Assembly: GCA_026075535.2 (NCBI GenBank)
Contig: AP026538.1
Location: forward strand, 15,260,337-15,324,336
Origin: Tricholoma matsutake
Lineage: Eukaryota; Basidiomycota; Agaricomycetes; Agaricales; Tricholomataceae
DNA: 64,000 bases
Direction: 5' to 3'
In this document: in pieces, positions 31,825 to 41,811 of the stretch
Layout: every line of letters starts with the position of its first letter
Position numbering within the stretch: position 1 is the stretch's first letter
The notes under the pieces: generated by a model
Databases searched by the model: none
What the model saw: the letters and a program-made list of their open reading frames with translations, nothing else
What the model was told of the DNA's origin: nothing
Program-made: the position numbers and the translations under genes

Positions 31825-34672
31825 TCAACCATTATCCACCAACCAGTCATCAAGAGCAGTGTTGTCCACGAGATCTGCACCTGGGAGCCACTGGTCATCT
31901 TCTGGGCTGTAGCCCAACCAGCAGACAAGATATTGCATTCCTCATCCATGCCTTCTAGCATCCACAATCTTCTCCACAAGATATTCCTGTATGCCATCTG
32001 CAGTGTCAAGAACCGTTCCTTGCCCGATCGGAACCCGCATCCATCCAACCCTTTCCTGCACGTTGAACCTGACTTTTGTCTACACCTCCCGATTTTGTAC
32101 CCAGCTGCCTTGCACTGCCCACACTGCTGCACCAGGCCACCTTGTACAGCACCCATGGCTGCCTTCCAAGGCTGCCGTCTCTATTGCAAATTCGACTACA
32201 GATTCCTGTGCAGCTCCCGCTAGGTAATTTATCTATGCAGTCGAGACACTGCCACAGTCTTTGTTCCTGTTCCGCATTTATTCCAGACTACAGTATTTGA
32301 GCTTAGTTAGTTTCATCTTGTATTCCTCAGTTTGTATATCGACATAGACTTGACTTTAATCTGCCAATCCAAACCTCCTTCTACTCCAACCACAGTTCTC
32401 TAATCCATTCAACTCGACCTCCAGTCTCCCTCTGAAGTTCTAACCTCATCTGAACTTAACCTAAGTCCCTCTGTACTCCTTCCCGTGTTTACCCGCACTT
32501 TCCCGCTCCTACCTCCAAACCTTCAACTTGAAATTAGGACACCAGACAAGGTGAAAGGCGCAGCTTCTTACAAGCTGAAGCCAAGTCCTTTCCGTTTCCC
32601 CTCCCGCAGAATCCGCAATGACCCAACACCCTTCTGTAAACAACACCCGCAGTGTCCGATCGGATTCCAATGAACCTTCTAGGATCAGTTCTTAACATGC
32701 AGTTACAATAGCACCCGGATGCACCAGCTCCCAGGACGGAAACAGTGTTTTGTCATTCCTGTGATGTAGGAATACTTCAGATGTGTGGAATTTCGAGTCC
32801 ATGTTGAATGTAACAGGCAGGTCCAGTGTAACCATTGACAATTTAGAGTTCCCATCTACAATTGTGAAAGGCCCATCAAAACATGGCATGAACTTTGCCA
32901 CTCGGTTTTGCCCTTTAGACATGTACTGCCTGCATTGGTTATCTGTAAACAGCAATATGTTATACCCAATGTTGAGATCAGGCTCATCTGCACGGGTTTG
33001 ATTTGCATGTGTAGCTTGGGACACCTTTGCTTTCAACAAGTTATCCTGCACTTCCAAACACATCTAACTGCAGCCGAGAAATCAATACCTGTGCATGCTC
33101 TTCCTCAGGCTCGACAGGTCTGACTGGAGGCACCAATGGGAGCGTGAGCCGAGGGCTAAGACCCATTTGAAGCTGAAATGGAGAAAATCCTGTTGACTTG
33201 TTTATCGTGTTCATCAGGTCAAAATGAATGCGTGGCAATGCATGCAACCAGCCTTTTTGTGTATGGGCCACATGGTACCACAGCGCCTGGTTCACAGTCT
33301 TGTTCATACATTCAGATGATCTGTCAGTCAGTGGGTGGTAAGCTGTCAACATCTTCAAATTCACTCCTGTCAGTGCATGCAGTGCTTTCCAGAACTTGGA
33401 CAGGAAGAGCTTGTCTCAGTCAGAAACAATATCCAGTGGCAGACCATTCTCACAGTACCAGCAATCAAAAAACAACACCACCAAGTTGTCTGCAGTGATG
33501 TCCATTTGCATCGGGATGATTTGTATGTCAGCTCCCAGATGGTCTGTCATAGTAAGGATGCAGTTAAATACATTGTCCTCCACTAAAGTACCAATGAAAT
33601 CTATCACTACAGAGTCCCCATGTCCATCTGGAACTGGCAGGGAATGAAGTGGACCAGTCGGACGTGTTGTTCAGCTTTTGTTTCATTGGCAGTCAGAGCA
33701 GCTTGGTATGTATGCCAATTCCAAGTCTCACCGCATGTTTGGCCAGTAGTAGGAGTTTTGTAATGAACCATACAATTTCTCAAATTTAAAATGACCCAAG
33801 GAGTCATGTGCTAGATGGAACAGTGACTCTTGGACAGAGGTTGTCAATGGAATCACCAGCCATTCACCAATAAACAGTAACCCATCCTTCTCTTGTATTC
33901 CTGGCATACCAGGAGCAGTAGCTTTAAGTTTCACACACCAGTCATCATTGTTATAACCAGTCTTGATTGCCTCCCAAAGCGAACCATCATGTGTAATAGA
34001 TAGTACTGCAGTCACCGCTTGAGTGGTTGCAATATCTGTTTCTGCCAAGGCATGTGTGCAGAACAAGGGGGAGTCCTTGGTAGCAGGCAGAACCACGTTG
34101 ACTGTTACCATGTTGTCAATGTCAGCACAGTAATCATATGGGTGTTGAGCAGTGTTGATAGCTGCTCCACTATCCGCAGCTTCTTTCATAGGCAACTGGG
34201 AGAGCATCTGTGACAGAGATATCCTCACCCTTGATGTATACAATCTTAGCGTCAAACTGTGACATGAATTCCATCCAGTGACCATATTTGAATTCAGCTG
34301 TCTGTACAGCATGGCAGAACAGTTGTATCAGCCTTTGGAATTATGAATGCAGGCGACGTGCAGGCAGACACCAATGGTCAGATCTGTCCTGCATCCAGGT
34401 GTTTCTGTATCAGCATTCCCCATGCATCACAGAATTTCCATGGACATTGGTAAGAATGAGTTTTTATTATGTGATCCATATCTTTCAGTTTTATCTGCAC
34501 TTGCACATCCATTTGGCAACTGGTGTACATGAGGGATAGGTTCAAAAATGTCGCTGAACTCATCTTTTAGTTTGTCCTCATGCTGCATCAGGGCTGCCAG
34601 ATTTGTCAGAGTTTCAACTCGGGTGTTGATAGCACCTACAATATTGATTGGGGTGACCTTTTCAAAGATCAT
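31825..34672 (-). pseudogene. Ty3/gypsy pol relic with integrase and chromodomain
   Basis: Read 3' to 5' on the plus strand. The start of the RT region is present (FSDIFEPIPHVHQLP, HLDAGQI, SPAFIIPKADTTVLP), then most of the RT is missing. The end of RNase H follows (YGHWMEFMSQFDAKI in a shifted frame, then TSRVRISLSQMLSQLP), the H2C2 region (HLAHDSLGHFKFEKLYGSL..YYWPNMR), the integrase core (MIDFIGTLVEDNVF, MTDHLGADIQI, WYCENGLPLDIVSD, TAYHPLTDRSSE) and FPSWELVHPG. Near 31970-31827 a chromodomain reads YLVCWLGYSPEDDQWLP to TGA at 31825. Region 32160-32690 does not align and may be inserted or decayed. At least five frameshifts or stops are present. A purine tract and candidate LTR lie downstream. 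Confidence 0.8.
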
Positions 34673-35395
34673 CAGCTTCCTGCATTTTGCAAGAACATAG
34701 TTCAGTTCAGCCAGCAGGAGTTTACAGTCAGATCTTATCTGCTTCAGTTGTTTGCAGATAAATGGTTTCTTTCATTTTGGAGGCAATGGTGCTGCAGGGT
34801 TTAATCATAATCCTGTATTTTATCTATACATGTACATGCTGAATGGTCAGTAACAATATTATTATGCATCAGGAAAGGCAGTCCAAGAATTACAGATGAT
34901 GATGACAATGATGATGTACCAATTGAGCCAAAAATGCATGACAATGCTGCTGACATATAAACCTCAAGTAATGGGCCTGGATTTGCTCCTCTGCGAAAGC
35001 CCGTTTACCCGGCTGAGAAGCATAGAGGCCATTCCACATAATTTGTGCCAATGCCATTGCAAGTGATGGTGCAAGATTGGATGAGTGGAAAGTAACTCCT
35101 AAAATGGCCATACTTGCATCAAAGTATTACATACTCAATACTCACATATTGCATAGTGTTTGATGAATTTGGGGCATCTCCAGAGAATAACACGCAACAA
35201 AAGTTACATATTACTTTCTCCCAGTCATTGGCAAGGTATCCACGGCACGACGGGGGGTCATCATTGCCAAAACAGGTTTCTCACTCAGACCTTCTAGCAC
35301 GTTTGGCGCCACCCATCTTGACAGGTAGAGTCTCTAGGTTGAACTCGCAGCCTGGGGGTGGCTCAAGCAGGCGCAGACAGAGGTGTTGCAGATTG
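34673..35395. other. No gene recognised
   Basis: A minus-strand fragment (35111-34890) reads MWNGLYASQPGKRAFAEEQIQ but no family is recognised. Otherwise nothing is identifiable. Confidence 0.45.
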
Positions 35396-35650
35396 CTAAG
35401 AATTGATTATCCCTTCTCTGCAGGTGTCATACTGTGAACGCCCAGCCCGTCCAAGCATTAGCAGGACATCCTGAGACGAAAGACCCACCATCCTGCGGGA
35501 AGGAAGATTGGTTCCCCAGGTGAGTGTCGCTGCACAGACAAGAACTCGGAGATAGAAGTCACCAAAAATGTCTTCAACAAGCCCTTGGTCCTGTGATCTG
35601 GCAGCAGTGGAGGTGGAAGGTGGTCGGTGGGTTCTCTCGCTGCGCATATC
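35396..35650 (-). pseudogene. Brr2-like (Ski2-type) RNA helicase fragment
   Basis: The minus-strand frame contains [27 protein letters not shown] (helicase motif V), [21 protein letters not shown] (motif VI region) and EGIINS. These match the second-domain motifs of Brr2/Mer3-type helicases. About 18 residues usually found between NLP and the VGLSSQD block are absent. Only this 85-codon piece remains, with nothing of the rest of the 2000-residue protein nearby, so it is a captured or dead fragment of a host splicing-type helicase. Confidence 0.7.
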
Positions 35651-35840
35651 TTGTCAACATCTGCAAGCTGCCAGGCTTGAGGCTCAGGCTGACAAAAGGC
35701 AAGGCATGTCAATATGGAGGCTGATGAGCAATGTGATTAAGGCACTGAGCTGTGATGCAAGGAGCCATATGTAAAGCCTGGGTTCTCATCCATAGTGATG
35801 GAAAGACTCAAACACTACCAGCACAACCATTTGACAGCCC
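35651..35840. other. Spacer between helicase fragment and S repeats
   Basis: Nothing recognised. Confidence 0.4.
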
Positions 35841-37430
35841 ACATAAACCTAAATTCTGGCACCTGAACACTCAATGGCATGAGGGGTTTGAACATACTGT
35901 AATTGCCCAGTAACAATACCACACAATTATCACAAGAAAAACAGAACCTGCTGGTTGCCAAAGGGTCTTGGTAACATCTTGTAGTAGATGCAGGTCCCAA
36001 GCTCAACACATGTTTGCGTGAGTTGGGCAAACTGTTACAGCATCACAACAAGCAGGACTTCATACTTGCATGAACTTGAGGTAGATGTAGGTCCCAAACT
36101 CAACGCATATCAGCGTGAGGCTGGTATATCCTGGAAATGGCAGAACTACTGTGGCGTTCTCCTTGCAGTGCTCAACGCTCGAGGGGTTTGAACGTACTGT
36201 AATCGCCAAGGGTAAGAATTATCACAAGAAAAACAAAACCTGCCTGTCGCCAAAGGGTCTCGATAACACCTTGTAGATGCAGGTCCCAAGCTCAATGCAT
36301 GTCTGCATGAGATTTGCAAACTGTTACAGCATCACAACAAGCAGGACTTCATCATGGTTGCAAGAACTTGAGGTGGAAGATTTGTGTTCTGGTGCTCAAC
36401 ACTCAATGGCGTGAGGGGTTTCAGCGTGCTGTAAGTGCAGGGACTTGGGACAAGAATACGACACAATCATCACGAGAAAAACAAGAGTTGCCTGGCACCG
36501 AAGGGGATGGATAACAGCTTGTAGATGTCGGTACCAAACTCAATGCAGATCAGCGTGAGGCTTGCATATTAGGAAGAACTCAAGTTGTGGTGCTCAACAC
36601 TCAAGTGCGTGAGGGTTTGAGCTTGCTGTAACTGCCAGGGCTTGGGAGTGGAAGGACTACACTTGGCAAAACTTCGAATGGAAGCACCATGGTGATGTTC
36701 TACTTGCGGTGCTCAACACTCAATGGCGCAGAAGGGGTTTGAATGTACTGTAACCACCAGAACATGAGTATAAGAATGCAACGCAATTATTAGAAGAAAA
36801 ACAAGACTTGCCTGCTGCCGAAGTCTCGATAACAGCAGGTCCCAAACTCAACGCATATAGTGTGATATTTAACAACTGTTGCAGCCTCACAGTATCTGGG
36901 ACCTCATTGGTTGCATACTTGTAAAAACTTGTGATGGCAGAACTACCGTGACGGTCTACTTGTGGTGCTCAATGCTCAATGGCGTGAGGGGTTTGAGCGT
37001 ACTGTAATCACCAAGGGTAAGAATACCACACAATTATCACAAGAAACACAAAACCTGGCTGTTGCCAAAGGCACCTTGTAGATGCAGGTCCCAAGCTCAA
37101 CGCATGTCCGCATGAGATTTGAAAACTGTTACAGCATCATGACAAGCAGGACTTCATCATGGTTGCAAGAACTTGAGGTGGAAGAATTGTGTTCTGGTGC
37201 TCAACACTCAACGGCATGAGGGGTTTGAAGGAGTTGTGACAGCCGTTGCCAGATTGTTGAACACCAAGGGAAACTCAATGCATATCAGCGTGAGGCTTGC
37301 ATATACTGGAACTGGCAGAACCTCTGTGATGTTCTCCTTGTGGTGCTCAACGCTCAACGGCATGAGGGGTTTGAACTTTGAAGGAGTTGTGGACAAAACT
37401 ATACAAATTTGCCCAAGTCTTTAGGGCCAG
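35840..37430 (+). repeat. S repeat array, forward part
   Basis: A divergent repeat family recurs with the anchor GCTCAACRCTCAAYGGCRTGAGGGGTTTGA at about 35865, 36165, 36395, 36595, 36712, 36968, 37198 and 37345. Between anchors are ordered blocks: TACTGTAAYCRCC, AATACCACACAATTATCAC, CTTGTAGATGCAGGTCCCAA, TCAACGCATGTCYGCATGAG, ACAAGCAGGACTTCATCAT. Spacing varies from 120 to 300 bp because blocks are dropped in different units. No coding role is seen. Confidence 0.8.
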
Positions 37431-37493
37431 TTAGACATCAGATACACTCATCGATATCGCTCATCATCAATCATCAATCATCCCTCCCTCAGT

Positions 37494-38480
37494 GTTCAAC
37501 AATCTGGCAATGGCTGTCACAACTCCTTCAAACCCCTCATGCCGTTGAGCATTGAGCACCGCAAGGAGAACATCACGGTAGTTCTGCCAGCTCCAGTATA
37601 TGCAAGCCTCACACTGATATGTGTTGAGTTTGGGACTACATCTACAAGATGTTATCCATCCCCTTCGGTGCCAGGCAAGTTGTGGCTCGCTTTCCAGAGG
37701 CTATCCTTTCCCCTTGTTCTTTTCTACTCTGTGATGATGCTAGTTTACTTTGTCAAATTTGCCTCTGGTTGTTAGTGGATGATATCTGTTGGGGGAGATT
37801 ATCAGCTTTGGTTATGTCTGACTACGTGGTAAGTCAGTTTATCTTCGCTCAGCAAGCTGTTTCTCATTATCTCCTCCAGTTTCAATGACTACTATGGATC
37901 TGCTCTTGTTTTTCTTGCAAAGACTGTCATATTCTTACTCTGAAGTCCCGGTGGTCATAGCACGCACAAATCCCTCACGCTGTCGAGCATTGAGTACTGC
38001 AAGTCAAACATCACGGTGGTACTTCCAAGTATGCAACATATGAAGTCCTGCTTAGCTGCAACAATTTGCAAAAACCTCATGCTGATATGCATTGAGTTTG
38101 GGACCTACATCTGCAAGCTGGTATCCATCCCCTTTCGTGCCAGGCAACCAGTGTTTTTCTTGTGATGATTGTGTCATATTCTCCATGTCATACCCACTGG
38201 CGATCCGACTGGCCTTCTAGGTGCCCTCATTGGCACCTGTTCTTTTCTACTTTTGATGAGTTTGCCTCTTGGTTGCTAGTCTGGTTATCTGCTGGGGGCG
38301 ATTATTAGTTATGGGTTATGTCTGACTATGTGGTAAGTCAGTTCATATTCACTCAGCAAGCTGTTTCTCATTATCTCCTCCAGGTGCAATGACTGCTATC
38401 AATCCCCTTCGGTGGCAGGCAACTCATGTTTTTCTTGGGACGATTGTGTTGCATTCCTACTCCCCAGCTCTGGCTGTCAC
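37494..38480 (-). repeat. S repeat array, inverted part
   Basis: From 37494 the S blocks appear as reverse complements, starting with a close inverted copy of 37198-37266. The two arms enclose about 230 bp. Further inverted S blocks occur near 37965-38150 and 38400-38470, mixed with other sequence. Confidence 0.75.
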
Positions 38481-38486
38481 AGCATT

Positions 38487-38494
38487 CTCAAACC
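38487..38494. repeat. 8-bp target duplication CTCAAACC, left of I-1
   Basis: Matches 46349-46356 exactly, with element I-1 and its nested copia between them. The target is an S repeat. Confidence 0.9.
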
Positions 38495-38760
38495 CACAAC
38501 TTTGCACTCCCCCCCGTATTCCTATCGGAGTCCTAGGAGTAGGAGTCCGAGTTTTCTGATAAGAGTCCTACTAGTCCGACAATAGTCCTAGGAGTCCAAT
38601 AGGAGTCTGATCAGAAGGTATCTTGATTACCATGTACTTTTATTTCCAAGAAATTCCTAGTAAATTCCGAGTAAAGTCCTATGCAATTCCAACAGGTAGT
38701 AGTCAGAATACCACACCATTTCGGAAGACTTAACTTGATGAAAGTGCTTACAAAGTAAAT

Positions 38761-38846
38761 GGGCAGAGCAGGAATTGAACTCTAGACCTTGGGATATAAG
38801 TGACATGACTACCAAACAAGTGCTCAACCAGTTGAGCCACAGGAGC
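38761..38846 (-). ncRNA. tRNA-like sequence, left end of I-1
   Basis: On the minus strand a box A-like TGGCTCAACTGG lies close to the start and a box B-like GAGTTCAATTCC about 50 bases further, in an 86-base unit starting CTCCTGTGG and ending CTCTGCCC. The spacing and boxes fit a tRNA-derived RNA polymerase III promoter. Arms do not pair well enough for a working tRNA. Confidence 0.6.
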
Positions 38847-39059
38847 ATTAATAAATATGTAATATAAAGTCCATTTAAAGGACTTAGGATTAGTTCACTT
38901 ATTTTTAACCTCTCTCACAAGAGCTCGAAAAAAAATTGTTGAGCCCTCGCATCTTCGCAAGGGAGTAGATAACTAATATAGATTTTTAAAAAACCCCCCA
39001 TGCAAATGCGAGGGGGAGAATTGATTATACTATTTAATTATACTATTTTAAATTCTACA

Positions 39060-39110
39060 AAAAAAAACCCACCCCCCTGTTTTGTGGGGGGGAGGGGGTG
39101 GTGGTGCGTC
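39060..39110. repeat. C-run/G-run hairpin in I-1
   Basis: ACCCACCCCCC TGTTTTG GGGGGGAGGGGGTGG can fold on itself. The same place in I-2 is 57635-57685. Confidence 0.65.
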
Positions 39111-39239
39111 ATGTTGGCTGTCTTGTCAGCCCTGTCCCATGGTTTCCCCTCCCTCTCATCTCCATCGTGTCTCACCTCCCTCACCTCGCCTCCCCCGTGG
39201 CTTCCCTCTCCTCCCTTGTCTCCCCTCCCTCATCGTTCC

Positions 39240-39710
39240 ACCCACTGTCCACCCCATGAGCAGTTGCTTGCGAGGCTGGTGGTGGGTGGTGCATCGTATG
39301 TTGGTGGTGCATCGTATGTTGGTGGCAGCATTTGTCCATCGTCCCCTCCCTCCCTCCCCCTCCCCTTAAACACCCTACGAGCAGATGCTCGTAGGCATGC
39401 ATGGGGTGGGTGTCACCGTCATCTCCCCTTCTGCTCGTCGTTTCCCTTTCCCCTTGTTGTTTTGTCACCCTTGTCGTTCATCCCCCTCGTCATCTGCACC
39501 CACAAACCACCCTATGGGCAGCTGCTCGTAGGCGTGTCATTTGGTGCCGTCATCATCCTTCCACGCCGTTCCCGTGTTCTCGCACCCCATATACACCCCA
39601 TGAGCAGTTGCTCACAGTGGTGATGGGTGGTGCTGGATGTCATTGGTGTTGTGGGGGGTCCATGCACTCACGATCCACCCTACGAGCAGCAGCTCATAGG
39701 CGTGGGGTGG
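39240..39710. repeat. CGAGCA palindrome cluster in I-1
   Basis: Copies near 39252, 39378, 39515, 39600 and 39682 are embedded in CTCCCC-rich minisatellite sequence. I-2 has fewer copies (57830, 58045), so copy number changes between elements. Confidence 0.8.
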
Positions 39711-39754
39711 GTGCGTTGTCGGTTCGTCAGTGACGTGGCTCCAGGGGAGGGGTT

Positions 39755-39759
39755 GGGTG
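39755..39759. repeat. Copia 5-bp target duplication GGGTG, left
   Basis: GGGTG is repeated at 45434-45438. The uninterrupted sequence in I-2 reads GGGTGGTGCTTAC at about 58118. Confidence 0.95.
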
Positions 39760-40033
39760 TGTTGGAGCAGACTATATACGCTGCACAGTGGAAGAGACAA
39801 CATGTTCCTTACAACCTACCTGGGGTTTACTTAGACTTACAGCTAGGGTTAGCAGAGGTAAGAACACTGTATTCCTACTACGGTACAGGTTCTCCTTATA
39901 TACATAATAATAAGGACGTCACATGACTCAGGAATGTGTTTACCGCATGTATGCGCAGTAAGCGCAGTAACATGCGTATGCTGCATGTATTGCCTCATGT
40001 ATACAGCATGCATCACTGGGATTAATTTCAACA
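39760..40033 (-). repeat. 3' LTR of copia
   Basis: 274 bp, TG...CA ends. It carries a TG where the 5' LTR has CG. Confidence 0.95.
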
Positions 40034-40042
40034 CCCCCCCTC
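40034..40042 (-). promoter_or_regulatory. Polypurine tract of copia
   Basis: On the minus strand GAGGGGGGG directly precedes the 3' LTR. Confidence 0.85.
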
Positions 40043-40065
40043 AAACTGTACAGCGCTCTAAGCAG

Positions 40066-41811
40066 CTAAGTTTGAATCTTGAAAGTAATTCCGAGAGAGT
40101 CTCTAAATTTCCTGAATAGGACAGCGCCAAGGTTCTTTGTGAACATGTCAGCCGGATTATCACTTCCAGGAATGAAAACGACTGTGACTTTGTCATTTTC
40201 TATGCATTCGCGGGTGTAGTGGTAGCGAATGTCTATATGTTTGGTCCTTCTTTCCTGAACTGGATTTGATCCAATAAAGATGGATCCCTGATTATCAGCG
40301 CAGATTGGTATGCGCTTCAGTGTATATCCAAGTTCCTGGAATAAGGACTCTATCCACACTATCTGCCGACAAGTGTCGGAGAGAGCCATATATTCGGCTT
40401 CTGTGGATGACAGTGCTACAGTTTTTTGTAAATGGGACTGCCAGCACACAATGCCACTTGCTAGAGTAGCAAAGTAACCCGTTGTAGATCGGTGCTTGAC
40501 AGTGTCAGCTGCCCAATCAGAATCTGTGAAGGCCTGCAGCCCCTCGGATTTCTCTCCATCATAGACTATACTGTACTTCTGGGTTCCCACCAGATAGCGC
40601 ATTATGTACATTGCTTTGTCTAGATGTTCTTGGCTAGGATTAGCCGAGAATTGCGACATCTTGATTACCGCATAAGCGATATCAGGTCGCGTTCCGAGCA
40701 TCAGATACAATAAAGATCCGATCACAGACTGATATTTCGATCTAAGCGCCGCATTTGGCGTCGCTGTGTTCTCCGACGGTTTGTAGCCAGTCGGGAGCAG
40801 AGTGGGGGCAACTTTGGCATTTGTCATCTCGAACCTCTCGAGCACTTTGGCGAGATATTCTGTTTGATCGAGTTTGACTTTTGTAGCGGTCTGGGTGACG
40901 CGCATGCCTAAGAATTCCATGACTTTTTCAGTACTACAGCACTCCCAATGCTTCAGGCAAGCATTCTTCTTTTCATCCACAAGTTTCTTGTTCTTGCCCA
41001 TGAACAAGCCATCGTCAACATAGACTAGCACAATAATGATGCTGCCTGTCTTAGGATCCTTGTGTATGAAGATGCCGGCATCGGAGCTGGCGCGCACAAA
41101 CCCAATGGTGCGCATAAATGCCTCTAGCTCTTTCCACCATGCTAGTGAAGCCTGTTTAAGGCCATACAATGCTCGGCGTAAGCGCATTACTTTGCGCTCT
41201 TTACCCTCGAGTCTGAAACCCTCAGGTTGATCCATATAGATCTCCTCATCAAGTTTGGCATATAAAAATGCGGTTTTTACATCTAGACCAGTCATATACA
41301 TGCCTTCTAGAGATGCAAGGGCAAACATGAGGCGTACGGTCTCGTAGCAGACTACTGGTGAGAAAATCTCATCAAAGTCAATGCCTTCGACTTGTGAAAA
41401 GCCTTTGGCCACGAGTCTGGCTCGTTTTCTTCCATCCGATTTCACAGAGAAAACCCATCTATTTTTGATCGTTTTCCGATCATGTGGAAGATCGACGATA
41501 TCATAGACTTGTCGCTTGCGAAGAGCCTCTAACTCTTCACGACAAGCCTGTTTCCACTCAAGTTGCTGCTGCCGGGGTAGGCGCGCAATATCGCGAAATT
41601 GGTTTGGAACTAGGCTTTTTCCGCTTGATGGTGTGACTGCTTTTGATAACAGCCAGCGGATAAGCTCATCTCCACCTTCCTTGGTTATCTTTTTAATATA
41701 ACCTGCTTCGTCCGGTTCCCCCATTGGGTAATCATGTTCTTGATTATTGGAATCGGGCACACTCTCGTGGGGTGCCGAACTCGGTCCAGTAACTGGTTCT
41801 TGCTGTTGAGG
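40066..41811 (-). CDS. Copia reverse transcriptase and RNase H
   Basis: The minus-strand frame begins after the TGA at 41812 and runs to TAA near 40066. It contains the RVT_2 blocks WKQACREELEALRKR, KNRWVFSVK, KGFSQVEGIDFDEIFSP, DVKTAFLYAKLDEEIYM and YGLKQASLAWWK, the catalytic LVYVDDGLFMG, and the RNase H segment with SLLYLMLGTRPDIAYAV, FTDSDWA, ALSSTEAEYMAL and the C-terminal GSDNPADMFTK. All catalytic Asp residues I can place are present. It synthesises cDNA from the element RNA in the particle. It should be one polyprotein with the integrase part, from which only one TGA separates it. Confidence 0.95.
   Translation of the reverse strand, partial: PQQQEPVTGPSSAPHESVPDSNNQEHDYPMGEPDEAGYIKKITKEGGDELIRWLLSKAVTPSSGKSLVPNQFRDIARLPRQQQLEWKQACREELEALRKRQVYDIVDLPHDRKTIKNRWVFSVKSDGRKRARLVAKGFSQVEGIDFDEIFSPVVCYETVRLMFALASLEGMYMTGLDVKTAFLYAKLDEEIYMDQPEGFRLEGKERKVMRLRRALYGLKQASLAWWKELEAFMRTIGFVRASSDAGIFIHKDPKTGSIIIVLVYVDDGLFMGKNKKLVDEKKNACLKHWECCSTEKVMEFLGMRVTQTATKVKLDQTEYLAKVLERFEMTNAKVAPTLLPTGYKPSENTATPNAALRSKYQSVIGSLLYLMLGTRPDIAYAVIKMSQFSANPSQEHLDKAMYIMRYLVGTQKYSIVYDGEKSEGLQAFTDSDWAADTVKHRSTTGYFATLASGIVCWQSHLQKTVALSSTEAEYMALSDTCRQIVWIESLFQELGYTLKRIPICADNQGSIFIGSNPVQERRTKHIDIRYHYTRECIENDKVTVVFIPGSDNPADMFTKNLGAVLFRKFRDSLGITFKIQT

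Noticed and set aside
38761..38846. Functional tRNA gene
   Set aside because: The acceptor and anticodon arms do not pair properly, the unit is repeated in each I/J copy, and it lies inside a mobile element.
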